Positions 55,252 to 62,500 of a stretch of 64,000 nucleotides of DNA are shown here, piece after piece. The stretch is taken from positions 310,001 to 374,000 of the forward strand of contig CAKPAW010000001.1 in assembly GCA_934133165.1 (NCBI GenBank), read 5' to 3'. Origin of the DNA: an uncultured Clostridia bacterium. GTDB lineage: Bacteria > Bacillota > Clostridia > TANB77 > CAG-508. How positions within the stretch are numbered: position 1 is the first letter of the stretch; each line of letters starts with the position of its first letter. The position numbers and the translations under genes were made by a program. The notes beneath the pieces are model-generated. The model was given only the letters and a program-made list of their open reading frames with translations, was not told the origin of the DNA and ran no database searches.

Positions 55252-55780
55252 GTGTATGGATTAATTTTCCTACATTTTCTTTTTCTATGATATGTTCTGA
55301 TGTATTTGTTGGTGGTGTAAATGAAACTACTGCTTCTACGCCGTCTCCTAATCCTCTATAATCTATGTCAAAAAATTCTAATACATCTAAAAATTCATTT
55401 TCAAACTTAAAGTATTTTTCACAATTATTTGTTACCTCATTTGTTGTAACATCTGAAAGCTTGTACTTTTCACCATCATAAGAGAACCTAAAACTAAAGC
55501 CTTTAAATTCTAAATTATGTCCCCACAACTCCATAATAAGTTGCTTTTTTCCATCTTCTTTTTCTAGTATTGACGTTGCTTTTAGCTCTAAATACTGATT
55601 TTCATTTGGTGTCAATATTTTTGTAGTATCTGCATGTGAATAAATACTTATGCCGACAACCGATAGCATTATTGTAAGTACCGTCATAAGTATTATCGTT
55701 TTGTGTTTTTCTTTTTTCTTCAGCATCTCCTGCACTCTACAGCTCACTAGCAACTTATTTTCCTCCATTTCTGTTTGCAC
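55217..55780 (-). CDS. N-terminal frame of the 543-residue surface protein: anchor and cohesin-like domain
   Basis: The first frame segment runs from a GTG at 55780. A TTG at 55753 with GGAGG 8 bases upstream is an alternative start and has the better ribosome site. A membrane/export segment (~29-50) is followed by a beta-rich cohesin-like domain (LIMELWGHNLEFKGFSFRFSYDGEKYKLSD ...). The frame reaches CGG as codon 177 after ENVGKLIHT and stops soon after at TAA (55217). Skipping one C gives HT-GDSLLLGKLSF, a normal ending strand for this fold. Repaired over both sites the gene spans 54147-55780 and encodes 543 residues. It is the first gene of the operon with the 2,961-residue protein. Confidence 0.72.
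   Translation of the reverse strand: MQTEMEENKLLVSCRVQEMLKKKEKHKTIILMTVLTIMLSVVGISIYSHADTTKILTPNENQYLELKATSILEKEDGKKQLIMELWGHNLEFKGFSFRFSYDGEKYKLSDVTTNEVTNNCEKYFKFENEFLDVLEFFDIDYRGLGDGVEAVVSFTPPTNTSEHIIEKENVGKLIHTRRFIIIRKIKF
55249..55252 (-). other. Candidate +1 recoding site CGGA in the cohesin-like domain
   Basis: Leftward CAT ACA CGG AGA TTC. Skipping C55252 gives ACA GGA GAT TCA, continuing TGDSLLLGKLSF. Confidence 0.65.
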
Positions 55781-55844
55781 TAGTTTTTCGCCTTTGCTTT
55801 TTGTGCACTAGTGCGTTTTTTATAAAAATTATTATTTAATTAAA

Positions 55845-55883
55845 ATTATAAATAAAAAAAAATAAGTGTCAATTACACTTATT
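55845..55883 (-). promoter_or_regulatory. Promoter of the cohesin/dockerin-multi-Ig operon, overlapping a terminator hairpin
   Basis: Leftward TTGACA (complement of 55867-55872), a 16-base spacer, and TATAAT (complement of 55845-55850). The -35 overlaps a perfect inverted repeat AATAAGTGT/ACACTTATT (55861-55869 with 55875-55883) followed by a T9 run, a good terminator for the upstream transcript. Confidence 0.7.
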
Positions 55884-56084
55884 TTATATTTATTTATATA
55901 TTACATTATAGAATTTTACGGAAATTGGGGCTATTCAAGCTTTTATTTCAAATATTAAGTTTATGTGTTTTTTTTATTACTATTGTTATATTATTGTAAT
56001 ATTAACTCTAATTTGCTGTTTTCCGTATGCTTTTTATTTTACTTATCTTTACTTTCATTATTCAACTATTTGGTTTATAATTTT
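55884..56084. other. Gene-free stretch
   Basis: No credible gene. Near 55917 it holds TTTCCGTA (leftward) and an adjacent TTAAGTTTAT (plus strand) near 55957, which faintly resemble the 93-nt leaders of the giant genes. The similarity is too weak to call. Confidence 0.35.
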
Positions 56085-56480
56085 CTAATTTCCGATATTT
56101 CTACATATAGTAAATATTATTATAACGATTGTAAATATTATCCAGAATTTCGTTTTGGGATATAAAAATGTTAATATTTGTTTCTTCTTAAACGAATTCA
56201 CTATATACAAGATATTAACTAAAATCAAATATGTAATTGTTATAAAAAATACTGGATGATATAAGAAACTTTGTACAAAGTTTCCTTGTAGCAGATTTAT
56301 TACACACCTTGTTCCTCCACAACTTGGACATAAAACACCAAAATATGTATTAATCAAACAATTTGGTATTAAATATATTAATTTAGTTTTTGTTATTATA
56401 AAAATAATTAGAACTAAAAATAAAATTCCTAGTTCTAATTGTAGCATCTTTTTTATTTTTGAATTCATTTCCAATTTCAT
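56085..56480 (-). CDS. DUF2752 membrane protein
   Basis: 131 residues with three hydrophobic segments (~14-34, ~68-92, ~108-126). The DUF2752 signature lies between the first two: FGVLCPSCGGTRCVINLLQGNF (CPxCGxTR at about residues 49-55). The cysteine-bearing motif is conserved in this family of unknown function. The AAGGG just before the ATG is too close to be ideal; an ATG at 56468 is a possible alternative start. It sits 66 bases after the GGDEF gene and probably ends the same transcript. Confidence 0.8.
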   Translation of the reverse strand: MKLEMNSKIKKMLQLELGILFLVLIIFIITKTKLIYLIPNCLINTYFGVLCPSCGGTRCVINLLQGNFVQSFLYHPVFFITITYLILVNILYIVNSFKKKQILTFLYPKTKFWIIFTIVIIIFTICRNIGN

Positions 56481-56546
56481 CCCTTTTTCGTTATATTCAA
56501 AAATGTATAATTTATAAAATTTTTACAATTTTCTCGAGTTTACCTC

Positions 56547-57482
56547 TTAACATTCATTATGCTTTCTTCTATCAATTACATATGTACTTCCCTGAATAGT
56601 TTTAGCTAAATGTTTAACACTAGCACCAGCCTCTCCTATTTCTAATACATTTGCAAATCTACCTTCTTCTACTTCTACAACTCCTATAGATATAGATGTA
56701 AGTGGAAATTGTTCCATAATACCTTTTCTATTTTCTACTTCTAAATATCCTCTTTCAACATCTTCGTCTGTAAAATATTTTAAAATATTTGTATCAAAAT
56801 CTGTAATTATATTTTGACAAATCTTTTCATAATCAGTTTCAGATACTATTGCAACAAAGTCATCTCCACCAATGTGACCTACAAAACTATCTTCATATTC
56901 ATCTGTATGTACATTTTTTAGTATAGTTTTTGCTGTAAATTTAATAATCTGGTCTCCTTTTAAGAATCCATATATATCATTATATGCTTTAAAATTATCC
57001 AAATCTATATATATCATTGCAAATGTTTCTTTTAATGAAAATCTTTTTTTCATTTCTGCTTGTATTTGTACATTTCCTGGAAGTCCTGTTAATGGGCTTA
57101 CTCTTCTGTTAATATAAATTAAATTTAATGTATTCTGTATTGTATAATAGAAAAAGTCTTCATTTATTGGGTTTATAATATAATGTGAAACTCCTAATTT
57201 TAATAGATTTATTCTATGATCGTGATCTTTATTTGAAGATAACACAATAACTGGTGTTATAGTATTATCATCGTCCTTTTTTATTTTCTCACATATTGAA
57301 ATAATGTCTTCATCTATATTATCTTCGTTTATTATTATTAATGAAGGAATATTTTTAAGTGCAATATCTAATTCCTCTGTAGGTACACTTTTAAATCGAT
57401 AACTTTTATCTTCTTTAAATAACCTTTTCAAAGTTTCTCTTAAATTTGGTTCATCATCAATTATATAAATTTCTTGTACCAT
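56547..57482 (-). CDS. Degenerate receiver domain fused to a GGDEF domain
   Basis: 311 residues. Residues ~1-118 have the fold pattern of a response-regulator receiver (IYIIDDEPN with D9/D10), but the phospho-acceptor aspartate is replaced by Asn (PSLIIINEDN, N52) and the conserved Lys is missing (YIINPI for YITKPF). A GGDEF domain follows (~128-305; LTGLPGN, IYIDLDNFKAYND, then GGDDF at 205-209, SISIGV). The GGDDF variant keeps the two glycines and first Asp but has Asp for the catalytic Glu, so cyclic-di-GMP synthesis is uncertain. No RxxD inhibitory site precedes it. AAGGAG is ~6 bases before ATG. The upstream PF06541 gene ends 2 bases away, implying translational coupling. Confidence 0.85.
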   Translation of the reverse strand: MVQEIYIIDDEPNLRETLKRLFKEDKSYRFKSVPTEELDIALKNIPSLIIINEDNIDEDIISICEKIKKDDDNTITPVIVLSSNKDHDHRINLLKLGVSHYIINPINEDFFYYTIQNTLNLIYINRRVSPLTGLPGNVQIQAEMKKRFSLKETFAMIYIDLDNFKAYNDIYGFLKGDQIIKFTAKTILKNVHTDEYEDSFVGHIGGDDFVAIVSETDYEKICQNIITDFDTNILKYFTDEDVERGYLEVENRKGIMEQFPLTSISIGVVEVEEGRFANVLEIGEAGASVKHLAKTIQGSTYVIDRRKHNEC

Positions 57483-57484
57483 AA

Positions 57485-58306
57485 CTACTCCTTATTTTTC
57501 TTTTTAATATTTTGTTTCAATTTCTTTAAATCTATTTTTTGATTTAAAAATTTAGTTATTGTTTCTGATTTCATACTAGGAAATGCCTTTTTCAAACGAT
57601 TAGCTTGCCTATATATTCTAAGCTTTAATTTTGCTTGACTAATTTTTAGTTCCTTAATCTTATTTTCAGCATTCTCTATAGCACTTTTCTCTATGTTAAT
57701 AATTTTTTGTTTATTTTTATCTTTTAACTCTTTTAATTCTTTTACTTTTTCTTTTATCGTAATACCCATATCGTTAATTTTATTAATCATAGTTTCAAAA
57801 TTAGTTACTGCTATAGCACTTACAATTAAGTCTACAATTATTGTTATTCCCAATATAATATCTAAATATAACAATAAATCTATTGGAATTGTTTTTATAT
57901 AGCTTTCTATGAATGGATGTATATAACATATAAATACTACTCCTAGTATTCCCCAATATATAGAATTTTTCAAACATATTCTTCCTTGAAAGTTAAATTT
58001 CAAATGAGAGTAATCCCAATATTTTGTTTTAAAAATTTTTTCTAAAAGTACCCCTACAATATATTCCCATGCAGATAGCATAATAAAAGCTGCAATAAAT
58101 AATATCAATGGTTTCTCTTTTAAAGCATTCAAAGATAATAACATTATTAATGCTCCAAAACCATAAATTGGGCATATAGGTCCATTTAAAAATCCACTAT
58201 TTACTAACTTTTTTTGTGCTATGGATTTAGAAACAGACTCTAATACCCAACCTGCAAATGAGTATATAATGAAATATGTAAGGAAATATAATATTGTTTC
58301 CATCAT
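57485..58306 (-). CDS. PF06541-type ('putative ABC-transporter type IV') membrane protein
   Basis: 273 residues with about five membrane segments in the first ~170. Family motifs are GWVLESVSKS, NSGFLNGPICPIYGFGAL (~36-53), WDYSHLKFNFQGRICL and SIYWGILG. A basic, Lys-rich coiled tail follows (~180-273). Members are integral membrane proteins of unknown function, and the transporter label is nominal. GAGG lies 3 and 6 bases from two adjacent ATGs (58306, 58303); the second is better spaced. It lies between the anchored Ig-like gene (18 bases) and the GGDEF gene (2 bases) in one apparent operon. Confidence 0.83.
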   Translation of the reverse strand: MMETILYFLTYFIIYSFAGWVLESVSKSIAQKKLVNSGFLNGPICPIYGFGALIMLLSLNALKEKPLILFIAAFIMLSAWEYIVGVLLEKIFKTKYWDYSHLKFNFQGRICLKNSIYWGILGVVFICYIHPFIESYIKTIPIDLLLYLDIILGITIIVDLIVSAIAVTNFETMINKINDMGITIKEKVKELKELKDKNKQKIINIEKSAIENAENKIKELKISQAKLKLRIYRQANRLKKAFPSMKSETITKFLNQKIDLKKLKQNIKKKNKE

Positions 58307-58324
58307 TTTCCTCTCTTGTTTTTT

Positions 58325-59245
58325 CTAAATTGTTGTCTCTCCTGAAACTTCTTCTTGTAATCCATTAATATTATAAGCCTTAATTGTTATTTTATTTTCT
58401 CCGGCTGATAATGGTTGTCTAAATTGAACTGCCTTCATATTTAAAGCTGCTCCTGTATTTTCTGGATCTGTTGTGTAGAATTGACCATTTAATGTATATT
58501 CTATTTTTTGAACTCCTTCTTCATCTGTAACATTTACAATTAATTCATTACCTTCTCTTAAAAGTTCTATTTTTGGTTTTTTAACACCTTTAAATACTTG
58601 TTCTTTTACTGTTTCATTTCCAGCTTTATCTACTGCTATAATTGTTAAAGTATTTTCACCTTTTAGAATATCTATTTTATCTTCTATTTGTTTTGGTGAT
58701 TCTTCTCTTGCTTCTATTTTAGTTTCATCTTCATTATTCCAGTAATAGCTCATATAGCTTAGAGCTGTTTCATCTTTAGCTACTATTTTTACTTTTGAAC
58801 TTTCAACTAATAATTCTATTTCTGGTTTTATAGTATCTCCTTGTTGTAGCTCATACATTTCACTATATGTTGCTGTTTTTCCGTTAATATCTGTTACTTT
58901 TAGTACTAATGTATTTGTCCCAACTGGTATAAGTATTTTTTCGTTTATTTCTTTTCTACCTTTACCTTGTAAAACAACTTCTTCTCCATTATTCCAAGAA
59001 TAAATGATTTTATCTATTAATTTATCATGTTTTATACTTATATTTAAAATATCTTCTGATTGCGTAACATTTATTAGTGGTTCACTTTGACTTTCTTCAC
59101 CTTTCTTAGTAATCATTGCATATGATGCTTGTCCTACTAATATAAGTCCAAATATAATGCATGCAATCGCAAAAATTCTAAGAACTGTTTTTATTTCTAA
59201 AGTTCCACCTTTTTTAGGAGTATTTGTATATAAAATTTGATTCAT
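58325..59245 (-). CDS. Membrane-anchored extracellular protein with Ig-like repeats
   Basis: 306 residues with a short cytoplasmic N-terminus, one membrane helix (~25-45, LRIFAIACIIFGLILVGQASYAM), and an outside region of three Ig-like repeats (about 58-130, 140-212, 220-305). The repeats have patterns such as GTNTLVLKVTDINGKTATYSE and GENTLTIIAVDKAGNETVKE, typical of bacterial Ig/FN3-like stalks. No catalytic motif is visible. AGGTGG is 6 bases before ATG. It is the first gene of the operon with the PF06541, GGDEF and probably DUF2752 genes, so it may act as a surface partner of that signalling set (inference). Confidence 0.75.
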   Translation of the reverse strand: MNQILYTNTPKKGGTLEIKTVLRIFAIACIIFGLILVGQASYAMITKKGEESQSEPLINVTQSEDILNISIKHDKLIDKIIYSWNNGEEVVLQGKGRKEINEKILIPVGTNTLVLKVTDINGKTATYSEMYELQQGDTIKPEIELLVESSKVKIVAKDETALSYMSYYWNNEDETKIEAREESPKQIEDKIDILKGENTLTIIAVDKAGNETVKEQVFKGVKKPKIELLREGNELIVNVTDEEGVQKIEYTLNGQFYTTDPENTGAALNMKAVQFRQPLSAGENKITIKAYNINGLQEEVSGETTI

Positions 59246-59289
59246 TATTTTCCACCTCTAAATAAATATCTCATTTTGTTCCTACGGAA

Positions 59290-59318
59290 ATTATATCATT
59301 AGACTTCTCTGTTTGCAA
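59290..59318 (-). promoter_or_regulatory. Promoter of the Ig-like/PF06541/GGDEF operon
   Basis: Leftward TTGCAA (complement of 59313-59318), a 17-base spacer, and TATAAT (complement of 59290-59295). Confidence 0.65.
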
Positions 59319-59356
59319 TAATTTCCATTAAATTTATTAGGCTTTTTTAACAATTA

Positions 59357-59474
59357 CCATTGGGGACGTTTCCTAAAGGTTAATCTGTCCCTTTTGGAGT
59401 AAAGTTGATATATTTGTTTAACAGTTATAACTACCAAAAGGGACAGATTAACCTTTAGGAAACGTCCCCAATGG
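59357..59474. repeat. Perfect 41-bp inverted repeat (REP/MITE-like unit)
   Basis: Arms 59357-59397 and 59434-59474 are exactly complementary (outer CCATTGGGGACGTTTCC, inner CTGTCCCTTTTGG) around a 36-base spacer. The decayed hairpin at 3687-3748 is related. The GGGGACG motif recalls the ends of the 290-bp elements, though the families differ. Confidence 0.85.
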
Positions 59475-59491
59475 AGCCCCAATAAAGCAAA

Positions 59492-59530
59492 AATATGACG
59501 CAAACGGCAATGTAGCCTTTGCGTCATATT
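59492..59530 (-). terminator. Terminator of the thioester-domain gene
   Basis: Perfect 13-bp stem AATATGACGCAAA/TTTGCGTCATATT (59492-59504 with 59518-59530), 13-base loop, leftward TTTTTG tail, 6 bases after the stop. Confidence 0.85.
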
Positions 59531-59535
59531 ATAAT

Positions 59536-62500
59536 TTATAATACGTATTTTTTAATTAATACTACTCCTGATGCTAATATTGTAAGACCTATAGTTGTTA
59601 AAGTAATATATTGTATTGTATCATTTGCTCCTGTTTTAATAGTTAAAATAACTGGTGCATCATCTATATCATCCTCACCTGGTTTATTATTATTAGGTGT
59701 AGAATCAATATCTGGTGTATTGCTATCATTGTAGTCTTTGCTTATTTCTGCTACGTTTGTTTTTAATCCAAAGTTATTTTTTCCATTTATCCAAGTAAGT
59801 AATACTTCAACATCTGCATATTCTCCAGGTTGTAATAAAGTATCTTTTAATTGGTCTGTTACTATTGTTCCATCTTCTAACTGAGTCCATTCTGGGTTAT
59901 CAGCTTGAACAAATTTTAATCCTTCTGGAATATAATCTTTAACTTCTTTAGCATATCCTGCTATCTCACCTTCGTTGTAAACTCTAATGCTATAGCGGAA
60001 TTTAACTACTACTTTGTTTAATCTTCCCTCTTTAATTTCAACTTTTACAACTTCTTCTGGATCATCTTCTGGTTTATGACCTGTTTCAGTAACAGTTTCT
60101 TTACCATTGTCTATTACTATTGCTTGTGTTACCCATTTTCTTAAAGCTAAATCAAAATATTTTACTTTAACTTTTTCAATATCTTGATCATCTTCATCGT
60201 CAATCCATTTGTCTGGAGTTGAATCAATATCAATTATGTCTTTTCCATCTTTATCAGAATCGTTTGAAACTTGAGCTTTATTAATTAATATTCTATCTGA
60301 TGTATTTGGTTCTGTTACTTTAAATGCTATTTTTACATCTTTGTAAGCTGGCTCTTTCATTGTTGCACTATCAAATTTTACAAGTAAATTATTTCTTCCT
60401 GCCTCCACTTCTTGTTCTTTAGATAAGTAATCTGTCTTTATAGACACTGCTTCTTTAACCTTTGTTGTTTCATTTCCGTCTTTATCTAACATTACCCATC
60501 TATATGTTTTATTTGTATCGTTATCTGGTAAAAATTCTAGTCCTTCTGGTAAATCATCCTTGACTTCTTTTGCATAACCATCTTTAGTTCCTTCATTATA
60601 TACTCTTATAGTATAAGTAACTATGTTTCCATTTTCTACTTCTACTGGATCTTTTGGATGATTATAAATAGCTGTTGTACCTGTTTTTTCTACTAATGGT
60701 GTTACATCAACTACTGGCTCTCTTATATATTTACCATTTTCGTCTACAAGTTCTTTATTATTTACAGCTGTAATGAATTTTCTTAATGCTAAGTCAAAGT
60801 AACTTAATTTTACATGTTCTACATCTATATCATCTTCTTTTGGATTGTTATTATCTGGTGTAGAATCTCTATCATCTATGTCATTACCATTTTCATCTGA
60901 ATCATCTGAAATTTCAGCTGTATTTGTAATAATTCCTGTATAAGTATTTGATGCTGATACTCTAAATGCTACTTTTACTTCTTTGAAATCTGGTGATGTT
61001 CTTGTGCTATCAAATGGTTGTATTAAGTTTGAGCCTTGTGTTTTTTCTTGTTCTTTAGATAAATAATCTGTTGTTATATTTTTTGCTTTATTTACATCTG
61101 TTGTTTCATTTCCATCTTCATCTAACATAATCCAACGATATTCTTTGTTTGTTTCGTGTTCTGGTAAAAATTCTAATCCTTCTGGAATATTATCTTTTAC
61201 TTCTTTAGCATATCCTGCAATATCACCTTCATTATATATACGAAGTGTATATTCAACTATATCCATACTATCAACTTCTATTGGTTCTTTTGTATGTTCA
61301 TATATATAGTTTCCATTTTCATCTTTTACATTTGTGAATACTGGAACTCTGTTTGTTACAGGTGTTTCATTTATTTTTGTAATAAATTTTCTTAATGCTA
61401 AATCAAATTCTTCTAATATTAATTTTTCAAAGTCGTCATCATCTTGTTGTCCTTTGTAATGGTAATTACTATCTGTTAATATAGATTTATTAGATTCATT
61501 TCCTTTGTAGTCTGGTAAGTTTGCATCACTTGGTAAAACTACATTTTCTTTTTGTGAATCTCTATCTCTTATAGTATTTCCATTAGCATCTGTAAAATCT
61601 GTAATTTCAGCAATATTGGTAATTACTTTATTTAAATCTTTTGTAGATTTTACTCTACATTTAATTTTTAATTCTTTGTAATCTAATGTTGTTCCATCAA
61701 ATGCTTTAATTAATGTATCTTCTGGATCTATTGTTGGTTTTGCTAAATATGATGTGCTTGCTTTTCTTAATGATGAATCTATTACCCATCCATATTTTGC
61801 ATTAAAGTTTTCTTCATCATCAATTACAAATTCTAATTGTGGTGGTAAATAGTCTGTAACTTTGCTTGCATATCCATCTATTTCGCCTTCATTGTATATT
61901 CTTAATGTATAAATTACTATATCTCCTACGGCTACTCCAACTGGATTTTTAGGATGCTTATATTCAGCTGTTGTACCTGTACCATTTATTAATGGTGTTA
62001 AGTCAATTGTTGGCTCTCTTAAATATGTGCCATCTTCTTTTACTAATTCTTTTCCATTTATATTAGTAATGAATTTTCTTAATGCTAAGTCAAATGGTCT
62101 TCCTGGTAATATTAATTCTTCGTAATCATCATCATCTTCATAACCCCATCCTTCTTCTGAAGTTCCTGGATTATAATTATTTTTTTGATCATCTGTTAAA
62201 TCTTTTGGAACAGAATCTCTATCTGTTATTGAATTTCCATTTTCGTCTGTATGATTTGTAATTTCAGCTACGTTTTTTAAACTTTGTTCAAATTCTGATG
62301 CTTGTGCATTTACTATACATTCTACTTGTACATCTGCATAGTCTACTTGTGAACCATTAAATTTAGCAAGTAATCTATTTGCTAATTTATTTGTTACTAT
62401 TGTTTTTCCATCTCCAGATGGATTTGTCCATCCATTTTCTGTATTTATTGTACTATTTGATTTTAATGTTAATCCTTCTGGTAAGTAGTCTGTTATTTCT

